Part shown: piece by piece, positions 42,027 to 49,576 of the stretch
Position numbering within the stretch: the stretch's first letter is position 1
Layout of the letters: each line of letters starts with the position of its first letter
Assembly: GCA_900315675.1 (NCBI GenBank)
Contig: OMZY01000004.1
Coordinates: forward strand, 62,001-126,000
DNA from: an uncultured Eubacteriales bacterium
GTDB lineage: Bacteria; Bacillota; Clostridia; Christensenellales; Aristaeellaceae
DNA length: 64,000 nt
Reading direction: 5' to 3'
Program-made: the position numbers and the translations under genes
The notes under the pieces: generated by a model
Told to the model about the DNA's origin: nothing
The model's input: the letters and a program-made list of their open reading frames with translations, nothing else
Databases searched by the model: none

Positions 42027-43886
42027 ATGAAGCGGTTTACGGCTATTCTTCTGGTGCTGCTGATGGTGCTGACTGCAGCGGCCGGCGCTATGGGCGAGGA
42101 AAACAAAATCTGGATGAAAGGCGACCGGGGCGAAAAGGTCAGCTGGATTCAGATGAGGCTGAAGGAACTTGAATATCTGGAGAAGGAACCTGACGGCATT
42201 TTTGATGAAGAGACTGAGAAGGCATTGCTGGAATTCCAGCAGGATCAGGGGCTGCTGAGAAGCGGCATGGCGGATCAAACCACCATGCAGGCGCTTGAAA
42301 AGGCCACACAGAAAAAAACAGAGAAAAGAACCTGGACATATGATGATGCAGAATACGAAGCAACAGAGGCGATGTCGGGGTCTTCGTATTTCATGACGGC
42401 TGCTACCGGCATGCCGGCTCCGATGGCGAATGCCGGCAAAGCCTGGTCTGCGGAAACGGTATGGAACACGGAGGAGTACACGACTTTCAGGAGCAACATG
42501 TTCCTGAGTACACTGACATCACCGCTGTCCACTTTTGCGGCGGATGTTGATACTTCTTCCTATGCGCTTTTCCGGCGCAAGGTGCTGAACGGGGAAAGAA
42601 TCCCTGCGGACAGCATCCGGATTGAGGAAATGATGAACTATTTCCATTATAATTATACGCAGCCGAAAAACGGCGATCCGTTCGGAGTGACCACTGAAAT
42701 CGGACCGTGCCCCTGGAATGAAAAAACGAAACTGCTGCTGATCGGCCTGCAGGCAGCGGAGATCAAACATGACAACCGCCCGGGACACAATCTTGTTTTT
42801 CTGATTGACACATCCGGCAGTATGTACGGAAGCGACCGGCTGGATCTGGTGAAGCGGGCATTCCTGCTGCTTCTGGACGAGCTGGAGCCGGAAGATACCG
42901 TATCGATCGTGACGTATGCAAGCCAGGACCGGGTGCTGCTGGAAGGTGTGCCCGCAGCGGATAAAACGCGGATTATGGAAGCAATCACGGAACTGGAGGC
43001 TCATGGTTCCACGAACGGGAGCGCCGGTATTCTCCGGGCTTATGAAATTGCCTCGAAGTATTACCGTGAAGGCGGTGTAAACCGGATCCTGCTGGCGACG
43101 GACGGGGATCTGAATGTTGGGGTAACCAGTGAAGGAGATCTGGCGAAACTGGTGACGGAAAAGAAGGAAAGCGGCATCAGCCTGACCTGCCTGGGCTTCG
43201 GCATGGGAAATTACAAGGATAACAAAATGGAAGCCCTGGCGGATTACGGGAACGGAAACTGCCGATATATCGATACGGTTTATGAAGCACGCAAGGCCCT
43301 GGTGGAGGAAGGCGGCGGAACCTTTATTACTGTGGCAAAGGACGTGAAGATCCAGGCGGATTTCAATCCGGCCATGGTGAAAGGCTACCGGCTGATCGGT
43401 TATGAAGACCGGGTGATGGCGGCGGAGGATTTCGCAAACGATGAAAAGGACGGCGGGGAAATCGGCAGCGGCCACCGGATGACTGCGCTGTATGAGATCG
43501 TTCCTGCAGATTCCGACTTTGATTTCGGCGAGGTATCCAGCCGTTATCAGACCACACAGGCTGCGGAGACGACCGCGGATACAGACTGGCTGACGGTGTC
43601 CATCCGGGCTAAGGAACCGGAGAGTACAGTGAGCAAACTGTACGAGTATCCGGTGAACGTGGAAGCGGCTGAGGACACACTGAGCAGCAATCTCCGATTT
43701 GCGGCGGGCGTCGCTGAAGCCGGAATGCTTCTGAGGGACAGCGAATGGAAGGGAACAGCCTCCTGGGCACAGGCGCTGGAACTGATCCGCGGATGCGAAG
43801 ATGTGACGGGAGATGTGTATAAAGAGGAATTCGTATACCTGCTGACGCTGCTGGAAAGAGGAGAATCCTCAATTAACAATGAATAA
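42027..43886 (+). CDS. Secreted YfbK-type von Willebrand factor A protein with peptidoglycan-binding domain
   Basis: The protein has 619 residues. Signal peptide 1-22 is followed by a PG_binding_1 domain (about 25-85: GDRGEKVSWIQMRLKELEYL, DGIFDEETEKALLEFQQDQG). A YfbK-type N-domain has STFAADVDTSSYALFRRKVL, then a vWA domain has the MIDAS motif DTSGSMYGS (about residue 260) with GSTNG and LLATDGD completing the metal site. A DUF3520-like C-terminal domain follows. The real start is ATG 42027 behind AAAGGAG; the open frame upstream is the structured intergenic region. The last codons lie in a heptamer-like AATTAACAATGAATAA sequence. The partner is unknown. Confidence 0.87.
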   Translation: MKRFTAILLVLLMVLTAAAGAMGEENKIWMKGDRGEKVSWIQMRLKELEYLEKEPDGIFDEETEKALLEFQQDQGLLRSGMADQTTMQALEKATQKKTEKRTWTYDDAEYEATEAMSGSSYFMTAATGMPAPMANAGKAWSAETVWNTEEYTTFRSNMFLSTLTSPLSTFAADVDTSSYALFRRKVLNGERIPADSIRIEEMMNYFHYNYTQPKNGDPFGVTTEIGPCPWNEKTKLLLIGLQAAEIKHDNRPGHNLVFLIDTSGSMYGSDRLDLVKRAFLLLLDELEPEDTVSIVTYASQDRVLLEGVPAADKTRIMEAITELEAHGSTNGSAGILRAYEIASKYYREGGVNRILLATDGDLNVGVTSEGDLAKLVTEKKESGISLTCLGFGMGNYKDNKMEALADYGNGNCRYIDTVYEARKALVEEGGGTFITVAKDVKIQADFNPAMVKGYRLIGYEDRVMAAEDFANDEKDGGEIGSGHRMTALYEIVPADSDFDFGEVSSRYQTTQAAETTADTDWLTVSIRAKEPESTVSKLYEYPVNVEAAEDTLSSNLRFAAGVAEAGMLLRDSEWKGTASWAQALELIRGCEDVTGDVYKEEFVYLLTLLERGESSINNE

Positions 43887-43911
43887 ATGACAGTATAAGA
43901 CATAATATACC

Positions 43912-43940
43912 GTGACAAAGCCGGGGAAAATGAATATAAT
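43912..43940 (+). promoter_or_regulatory. Promoter of the PHP-domain gene
   Basis: GTGACA at 43912 and a consensus TATAAT at 43935 are 17 bases apart, ending 33 bases before the ATG at 43973. Confidence 0.65.
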
Positions 43941-43972
43941 GGCATGGATGCAAATCCGGAAGGAGAAACACC

Positions 43973-44755
43973 ATGCCATTTTTGTATGAAACCCATATGC
44001 ATACCTGCCAGGCAAGCGCCTGCGGAAAAGCTACAGGAAGGGAACAGGCCAGGGTCTATAAGGAAGCCGGTTTTACCGGAATCATCATTACGGATCACTT
44101 CTTCGGCGGCAATACCGCCGTCAGCAGGGAACTGCCCTGGGAAGAACGGATTGATCTTTTCTGGAAGGGATACGAGGACGCGAAGGAAGAAGGAGACCGG
44201 ATCGGACTGGATGTTTTCTTCGGCCTTGAACAGAATATCCACTTTGATGAATACCTGATCTACGGACTGACCAAGGATTATATGAAAGCCCATCCGGAGA
44301 TGGAGCACTGGACCCGCCATCAGCAGCTGGAAGAGGTTCACAAGGCCGGAGGCTGCGTGGTTCAGGCACATCCGTTCCGCATGCGGAACTATATGGACCG
44401 GATCCGGCTGGGACTGAAGTACTGCGACGCCATTGAAGTGGCCAATGCAGGCAACGAACAGCTGGATGACGCACGGGCGTGGCTGTACGGGAAGGAGTAC
44501 GGCCTGCTGATGACCGCGGGATCGGACAACCACTGCGCAACCAACTGGCCGCTGTATGGTGTTGCGCTGGATCACAAGCTGACCGATATAAAGGATTTCG
44601 TCAGCCTTATCCTGGCCGGGAAGCAGATGGAACTGCGGATTCCGGAAGGACGGCTGATCATGCCGGAAAACCCGGTGATTGATGAAAGGCATAAAGCTTA
44701 TATGCTGGATGAAGCGGAACAGGACGTTCCAACGGATAAGGAATGGACGGAATAA
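43973..44755 (+). CDS. PHP-domain phosphoesterase
   Basis: The protein has 260 residues. Metal-binding landmarks are ETHMHTCQAS, IITDHFFGG, GLEQNIHFDE, VVQAHPFRM and MTAGSDNHCATNW, in the PHP order. It is distinct from the HisJ-type enzyme at 40969-41721 and is the type usually annotated as a PHP-domain or RNase/AMP-like phosphoesterase. GGAGAAA precedes the ATG. It is monocistronic between its own promoter and the hairpin array downstream. Confidence 0.8.
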   Translation: MPFLYETHMHTCQASACGKATGREQARVYKEAGFTGIIITDHFFGGNTAVSRELPWEERIDLFWKGYEDAKEEGDRIGLDVFFGLEQNIHFDEYLIYGLTKDYMKAHPEMEHWTRHQQLEEVHKAGGCVVQAHPFRMRNYMDRIRLGLKYCDAIEVANAGNEQLDDARAWLYGKEYGLLMTAGSDNHCATNWPLYGVALDHKLTDIKDFVSLILAGKQMELRIPEGRLIMPENPVIDERHKAYMLDEAEQDVPTDKEWTE

Positions 44756-44759
44756 AATG

Positions 44760-44787
44760 TTACAGCCGGGCAGCAGCCCGGCTGTAA
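44760..44787 (+). terminator. GC-rich hairpin after the PHP gene
   Basis: TTACAGCCGGG / CCCGGCTGTAA forms a perfect 11-bp stem with a CAGCAG loop, five bases after the stop. There is no U-run, so termination probably relies on the hairpins that follow. Confidence 0.5.
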
Positions 44788-44794
44788 ATGAATT

Positions 44795-44879
44795 ATTGTC
44801 GCAGGCAATATGATATATTGTCTGCGACAATATGATGTGTTTGCCGCAGGCAAACATGATGTATCTGACTTTGTCGGAT
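44795..44879. repeat. Array of four small hairpins with identical 7-nt linkers
   Basis: Four short hairpins follow one another: ATTGTC-GCA-GGCAAT (44795-44809), ATTGTC-TGC-GACAAT (44817-44831), GTTTGCC-GCA-GGCAAAC (44839-44855) and ATCTGAC-TTT-GTCGGAT (44863-44879). Each neighbouring pair is separated by exactly seven bases, ATGATAT, ATGATGT and ATGATGT. The stems differ but loop size and linker are constant. It lies between convergent genes and is immediately followed by a strong terminator. Confidence 0.6.
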
Positions 44880-44880
44880 A

Positions 44881-44924
44881 TTCTAATCAAAAAATCTGCC
44901 ATGGGCAGATTTTTTTGATTAGAA
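44881..44924. terminator. Strong bidirectional terminator between convergent genes
   Basis: A stem of about 20 bp (arms 44881-44900 and 44904-44924, one bulged T) with an ATG loop carries A and T runs. It serves the PHP gene from the left and overlaps the last codon and stop of the metallophosphoesterase gene on the minus strand. Confidence 0.8.
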
Positions 44925-45584
44925 CTGGCTGGTTTTCTGCATGAGGCGGATACCTTTGCGGCTGGGCTCGATACGGTTCGGCGTTTCGGGAAGATCGAAC
45001 TCATAAGCCATGCTGGCGTTGATGACGGGAATACCGTGCCAGTCACGTTCCCGGATGAAATGAGACCCGGTGTAGGCCTGATGCACATGACCGTGGACCA
45101 TGACCGCAGGGTGCCAGGCGTCCAGCAAGGGACCGAAACATTCAAAGCCCCGGTGAGCCAGGTCCTCCTGGTCTCCGAAACCCCGGATCGGCGAATGGGT
45201 CAGCAGGATGTCAAAACCGCCGGTGGCTTTCAGCATGCGCTTATAGGACGCAATGCGGGAAGCCATTTCCTTTTCAGAGTACATATGCCGGCCATCCGGA
45301 CGATAACGGATGGATCCGCCCAGACCGAAGATCCGGACTCCTTTGATTTCCACAACGGTGCCGTCGGCGCACAGGCAGCCTTCCGGCGGCTCGGTCGCAT
45401 AACGGTCATCATGGTTGCCGTGCACGTAAATAATCGGTGCATTGGTGAAACAGGTCAGGAAGGACAGATATTTCGCGGGGAGATCCCCTGCAGAGAGAAT
45501 CAGATCCACACCCTGAAGCGCCTGCCGGCAGAGCTCTCCCCAGAGCCGGGGAGAGGGTTCATCCGCTAAAGCCAGAATCCGCAT
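44919..45584 (-). CDS. Metallophosphoesterase (calcineurin-like)
   Basis: The protein has 221 residues. Metal motifs are ILSAGDLPAKYL (GD), YVHGNHDDRY (GNHD), LLTHSPIRGFGD and MVHGHVHQAY (GHXH). The first D-x-H is degenerate (LALADEPSP), as in some family members. It probably hydrolyses a phosphodiester or phosphomonoester; the substrate is unknown. It starts nine bases after the stop of the ParB-BMP fusion gene, so the two form an operon. Confidence 0.82.
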   Translation of the reverse strand: MRILALADEPSPRLWGELCRQALQGVDLILSAGDLPAKYLSFLTCFTNAPIIYVHGNHDDRYATEPPEGCLCADGTVVEIKGVRIFGLGGSIRYRPDGRHMYSEKEMASRIASYKRMLKATGGFDILLTHSPIRGFGDQEDLAHRGFECFGPLLDAWHPAVMVHGHVHQAYTGSHFIRERDWHGIPVINASMAYEFDLPETPNRIEPSRKGIRLMQKTSQF

Positions 45585-45593
45585 ATTGCTCTC

Positions 45594-47513
45594 TCACTTT
45601 CTGTTCCAGCTGAAGGCTGAAAGCTCGGGTTTCAGTTCACCGTTGAATCCCTGAAGACGTACCAGCGGACGGGCGGATTCAATCAGTTCTTCCGTATCAG
45701 GCAGGCTGCCGATGATGTTGTCGGCAAGATAATCCATGCAGAGAATTTCGGCGGGGGTCAGCAGGCGGTCCGCTTCGCAGCGAAGCGTGCCGGACTGGTC
45801 ACGCAGCTGACCTTCAAAGGGATTGAAGGACCCTTCCCTGATCTGCTCCCGGAAATGGTGAACAATCCGGGCGGCATAGGGATCGAAACGGGAGGAAAAG
45901 GCTACGTCCAGAATGTTTGAACCGAGTCCCCACCAATAGTTGGTGGCGGTTTCCTTGCTATCCGCCGGCTTCAGAGTGCCGTTCAGGATCCGCTCGGTCA
46001 TCATCCTGTAGAACAGGCCCCAGTGGGGAACGAGGGTGGCCATATGGAGCAGCTCGTCACCGTCCCGGAGATACAGGCCGCAGTCCCGGGCGTCCCGGTT
46101 CGGCGCGGTGATATCCCGGTTGCAGATGACTTTGATTTCAGGATCCTCGAAGGGCATCTTCTCATCGAACCAGGAGGCAGAGAACCAGTTCAGGTAGATC
46201 TTCGCCTTGGGGTTCGTCATGCGGGCACCGAGCGCAAACGCGTTGGCGGCGGCGGGGACACCGTAAATCGGGAAGTCGGCAATGTAGCCGATTTTGCCGT
46301 TTTCAGAGAGGATACCGGCAGCCAGCCCCAGAAGGAACTTGGCTTCATAGAACCGGATATAATAGGAACGGATATTGGTGTAATTGGACAAAAGCGAACA
46401 GCACAGAAAGCGGACTTCAGGATGCTTGAGGGCAGGTTCCACCGTGCTGTTGAGCATCACCGGCGAGGTGGCAAAGATAGCGGTATAGCCGTCGGCGATG
46501 AGCTTGTCGACCTCTTCGGCAAATTCTGTTCTGGAAGGAACAATGCGCGTAGTGGTTTCCAGACGGTCGCCCAGCTTTTCCTCCGCTTCCAGCCGGCCAA
46601 GGTTGTGCCAGTAGTTCCAGGCGGAATCCTGGATGGAACGGTTGAACAGGAAGGCAGCTTTGACCTTGGAAGGATGGAAAAGAGCGGAAATCAGGGGAAC
46701 CGGAGGCTCGACCTTTTCCATGACCAGGGTAACCTTGCCGTCCCGGAGCTCGAACTCCTTGGACATCAGACGGACCTGCTCGCCGGTTTTGGCAAGATCG
46801 TCATCCCGGACATTCTCATAGCCGAAGGCGGTCAGGTAGAGCAGGAAGGCATCGCCGCAGGGCAGTACGGCCTTGCCGCGGGTCTGGGTCAGGTAGTTTT
46901 CCGCAAAATAATGATAGAGTTTCCGCAGGGAAAGGATTTCATCATCTGTCCATTTTTCCCCGGCACGGATACCCGGCAGGGAAAGCAGCTTCTGATAGGA
47001 GCCGGGACGGGAAAAGAAAAGGGCGTAAAGACCGGTTTCCTTGCAGAAATCGCAGTATTCATAATAGGAAACAATTTCCGGATCATCGCTCCTGGGCGGA
47101 TAGACGCGGGTCACATCCGCCTCAATATCCCGGGCGTCCAGATACTTCATGACGGAGGCACGCTTGTTGCCCTCGATGACATAGTAATACCCCATATATT
47201 CCAGCACTGTAATGGGCTGGTTCACACCCCGGGCTTCCACGCTTTCACAAAGCTGTTCCCATTTGCTGGCGAACTCGCTGCCGCCTTCCAGAATGGGCAT
47301 GAACCCGTTCGCAAAGGCATAGCTGCGGCCCCGGGAGACCGAACCGATGACACGGTCCAGCGGGATGGTCATGACGCCGAGGGACAGACGGCTCAGGGAG
47401 GAGAGGGTGGGAACCCGCTCCTCAAGAACAGGAAGGTAGGGGTCAGCGTTGGACTGTATGGCTGTCTGATAAATCCGCAGACCTTCCTTGCGCGCTTTGC
47501 TGTAATGATCCAT
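45594..47513 (-). CDS. Cytoplasmic ParB/Srx-like domain fused to a BMP-type ligand-binding domain
   Basis: The protein has 639 residues with no signal peptide or membrane helix. The N-terminal third contains a ParB/sulfiredoxin-like core (GVNQPITVLEYMGYYYVIEG then NKRASVMKYLDA, about residues 90-125). The C-terminal half (from about 285) is a BMP/PnrA periplasmic-binding fold: KVKAAFLFNRSIQDSAWNYW, YTAIFATSPVMLN, RFYEAKFLLGLAAGILSENG, IGYIADFPIYGVPAAANAFA. A nucleoside-sensing ParB-like protein in the cytosol is implied. A promoter lies at 47618-47646. The ribosome site is weak. Confidence 0.75.
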   Translation of the reverse strand: MDHYSKARKEGLRIYQTAIQSNADPYLPVLEERVPTLSSLSRLSLGVMTIPLDRVIGSVSRGRSYAFANGFMPILEGGSEFASKWEQLCESVEARGVNQPITVLEYMGYYYVIEGNKRASVMKYLDARDIEADVTRVYPPRSDDPEIVSYYEYCDFCKETGLYALFFSRPGSYQKLLSLPGIRAGEKWTDDEILSLRKLYHYFAENYLTQTRGKAVLPCGDAFLLYLTAFGYENVRDDDLAKTGEQVRLMSKEFELRDGKVTLVMEKVEPPVPLISALFHPSKVKAAFLFNRSIQDSAWNYWHNLGRLEAEEKLGDRLETTTRIVPSRTEFAEEVDKLIADGYTAIFATSPVMLNSTVEPALKHPEVRFLCCSLLSNYTNIRSYYIRFYEAKFLLGLAAGILSENGKIGYIADFPIYGVPAAANAFALGARMTNPKAKIYLNWFSASWFDEKMPFEDPEIKVICNRDITAPNRDARDCGLYLRDGDELLHMATLVPHWGLFYRMMTERILNGTLKPADSKETATNYWWGLGSNILDVAFSSRFDPYAARIVHHFREQIREGSFNPFEGQLRDQSGTLRCEADRLLTPAEILCMDYLADNIIGSLPDTEELIESARPLVRLQGFNGELKPELSAFSWNRK

Positions 47514-47530
47514 TTAATCACTTCGTTTCA

Positions 47531-47566
47531 ATTCAGAATTCAGAATTCAGAATTCGGAATTACAGA
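47531..47566 (+). repeat. Period-7 repeat tract upstream of the ParB-BMP gene
   Basis: ATTCAGA three times, ATTCGGA, then ATTACAGA. It lies between the start of the minus-strand ParB-BMP gene and that gene's promoter, so it would be in its transcribed leader. Confidence 0.6.
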
Positions 47567-47617
47567 ATCTTCTGACTCAATAATCCCGAACGAATTCAGA
47601 GTCCGAAGGACCTTATT

Positions 47618-47646
47618 ATTTTATCATTATTTACAAGAAAAGGCAA
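47618..47646 (-). promoter_or_regulatory. Promoter of the ParB-BMP / metallophosphoesterase operon
   Basis: On the minus strand TTGCCT (47641-47646) and TAAAAT (47618-47623) are 17 bases apart. The leader would be about 100 bases and include the heptamer tract. Confidence 0.6.
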
Positions 47647-47727
47647 AAAGGCGAACGTTCCGGATTCGGAGAAAGGGAAAGTACGATTTTTGTACAATAT
47701 GGGAGGAAAACGAACGATTTATCTGTC

Positions 47728-47756
47728 TTGAGAAATAAAAAGGAGAATGATAAAAT
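47728..47756 (+). promoter_or_regulatory. Promoter of purC
   Basis: TTGAGA at 47728 and TAAAAT at 47751 are 17 bases apart, about 35 bases before the purC ATG. No purine riboswitch or PurR-like palindrome is evident in the short leader. Confidence 0.6.
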
Positions 47757-47791
47757 AATTTCGTCTATTCTTAATGACGGAGGGACACGCA

Positions 47792-48508
47792 ATGCCGGAA
47801 ATCGGGATGATTCTGCGTGAAGGCAAAGGCAAGAAGGTTTACGCGACGGACGACCCGGACAAAGCGATCGTTTATTTCAAAGACGAGGCTATGGCGTTTC
47901 ACGGCCTGAAACGGGGCAGGATCCTCGGCAAAGGCGAAGTGAACAATTCGGTGTGTGAGCACCTTTTTCATCTTCTGGAAGAACACGGGATTGAAAGCCA
48001 CTACCTGGAGCACATTGACGCAAGGCACTGCCTGGTCAAACGGTGTGAGATGATTCCGCTTTCTGTCAAAATCCGCAACCGTTCCGCCGGTCAGCTGGCT
48101 GAACGTACCGGGATCCCGGTGGGGACGAAGCTGGAGCCGCCGGTGGTGGAATTCGAACTGCGGAATACCGGAATGGAAGCGGATCCGCTGGTGAACAACT
48201 CCCACATTTACGCAATGAAACTGGCAACGCCGGAAGAAATGGAAGAGATAACCCGGGTCAGCCTGAAGATCAATGAGATCCTGACGGCCTACCTGAAGGA
48301 TATCAGCATTGAACTGATTGACTTCAAACTGGAGTTTGGCCGCTACCACGGTCGGATTATCGTTGCGGATGAAATCACGCCGGACACGGCGCGTTTCTGG
48401 GACGCCGGCACGCATGAACCGCTGGACATCGACCGGTTCAGGAGAGACATGGACAATGTGGCGGAGGCCTACCAGGAAGTACTTCACCGCATGATGGGTG
48501 TGAGCTGA
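47792..48508 (+). CDS. purC: Phosphoribosylaminoimidazole-succinocarboxamide synthase
   Basis: The protein has 238 residues, the usual bacterial length. It shows LREGKGKKVYATDDPDKAIV, CLVKRCEMIPLSVKIRNRSA, the LIDFKLEFGRYHGRIIVADE block and EITPDTARFWDA, as in SAICAR synthetases. It joins aspartate to CAIR with ATP in purine synthesis. GGAGGG lies seven bases before ATG 47792; the in-frame ATG 18 bases earlier would contain the ribosome site. No other pur genes are near, so it stands alone. Confidence 0.95.
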   Translation: MPEIGMILREGKGKKVYATDDPDKAIVYFKDEAMAFHGLKRGRILGKGEVNNSVCEHLFHLLEEHGIESHYLEHIDARHCLVKRCEMIPLSVKIRNRSAGQLAERTGIPVGTKLEPPVVEFELRNTGMEADPLVNNSHIYAMKLATPEEMEEITRVSLKINEILTAYLKDISIELIDFKLEFGRYHGRIIVADEITPDTARFWDAGTHEPLDIDRFRRDMDNVAEAYQEVLHRMMGVS

Positions 48509-48513
48509 AAGAT

Positions 48514-49470
48514 ATGATCAGAAGAACGCTAGGACTGCTGACAGCGCTGATGATCCTCTGGACCGGGTGCATTGCGGCGGCGGAAGAAAAAGGCGAATTT
48601 CCGGCATTGAACGATGCCGGATTTCTGGATTCCGGAGAATTTGTCTGGGAAGATGATGAAAACGGGGTCTGGCGGTATGCCAGCGATACGCTGCGTATAG
48701 AAATCTTCCGCCGGCAGCAGAAACAACCGGCCAGGGTCTGGTACGAGGCGGAAGTTTTCTGCGCGGAAGGGTCAGCCGGTCCCCGGATGATTGCCAACGA
48801 TCCGGAACACTGGAAAACCGCAGCCAGTATGGAGTATCCCTATAAAATCGCCCGGAAATACGGGACGGTGCTGGCAATCTCCAACGATTTCGGCCAGCTC
48901 CGGCTGCAGCAGAAGAAAAGCCGGCCGGGGATTCTGATCCGGGACGGCAAGGTCTGGTCAGACAGGACCAAGAAAAAAGGCGTGAAGGATTTTCCGAATC
49001 TGGACTGTCTCGCAATCTGGCCGGACGGGGATATGAAGGTATACTACAGCAACGAGAAAACCGCTGAAGAATACCTGGCGGACGGAGCAATTGACGTGCT
49101 GGCTTTCGGGCCGATCCTGATCCGGGACGGAAAGCTGAATGAGGAAGCGCTGAAGAAATACGGCACCAGCCATGCGCAGCGTACAGCGGTGGGCATGGTG
49201 GAAAAAGGACATTATTTCTTCATGATGCTGGAGGGACGGATCAAACGGAGCAAAGGCGACGGGATCAGTTTCCTTGCGGAGAAGCTGCAGGAAAAAGGCT
49301 GCACCCTCGCGTTTAACCTGGACGGCGGGGAGACCGCATGCATCGTTTTTATGGGCCATCAGCTGTGCAAGCTGAAGGACCGGAAAAAGCCGTTATCCTC
49401 CAGGAGAACGAGCGATATTCTGGGCGTCGGAACCTCGGAACTGCTGCCCACGGTGTCTGATCCGTGGTAA
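48514..49470 (+). CDS. Secreted phosphodiester glycosidase (NAGPA) domain protein
   Basis: The protein has 318 residues with a signal peptide (residues 1-23, ending CIAAA). The NAGPA domain covers about 60-310: AISNDFGQLRLQQKKSRPGI, ILIRDGKVWSD, AFGPILIRDGKLNE, QRTAVGMVEKGHYFFMMLEG and the family's NLDGGETACIVFMG. Relatives remove sugars joined by phosphodiester bonds, including wall-linked glycans. It begins five bases after the purC stop, perhaps co-transcribed, but functionally unrelated to it. Confidence 0.83.
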   Translation: MIRRTLGLLTALMILWTGCIAAAEEKGEFPALNDAGFLDSGEFVWEDDENGVWRYASDTLRIEIFRRQQKQPARVWYEAEVFCAEGSAGPRMIANDPEHWKTAASMEYPYKIARKYGTVLAISNDFGQLRLQQKKSRPGILIRDGKVWSDRTKKKGVKDFPNLDCLAIWPDGDMKVYYSNEKTAEEYLADGAIDVLAFGPILIRDGKLNEEALKKYGTSHAQRTAVGMVEKGHYFFMMLEGRIKRSKGDGISFLAEKLQEKGCTLAFNLDGGETACIVFMGHQLCKLKDRKKPLSSRRTSDILGVGTSELLPTVSDPW

Positions 49471-49484
49471 AACCGCAGAAACTG

Positions 49485-49513
49485 TTGCAATACAAGGAAA
49501 CTTGTGATAGAAT
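49485..49513 (+). promoter_or_regulatory. Promoter of the tig-clp-lon region
   Basis: TTGCAA at 49485 and TAGAAT at 49508 are 17 bases apart, 63 bases before the tig ATG. I see no CIRCE (HrcA) or CtsR-type operator around it. Confidence 0.6.
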
Positions 49514-49576
49514 GCCATGCGGTGTTTTATGCGCACCGCTGTTTTATGCTGAAACGATTCAGGAGGAAAGATATTC

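Noticed and set aside
43547-45145. A 532-codon minus-strand frame across the PHP gene and hairpin array
   Set aside because: It crosses a promoter, a terminator and a well-supported gene on the other strand and shows no domain.
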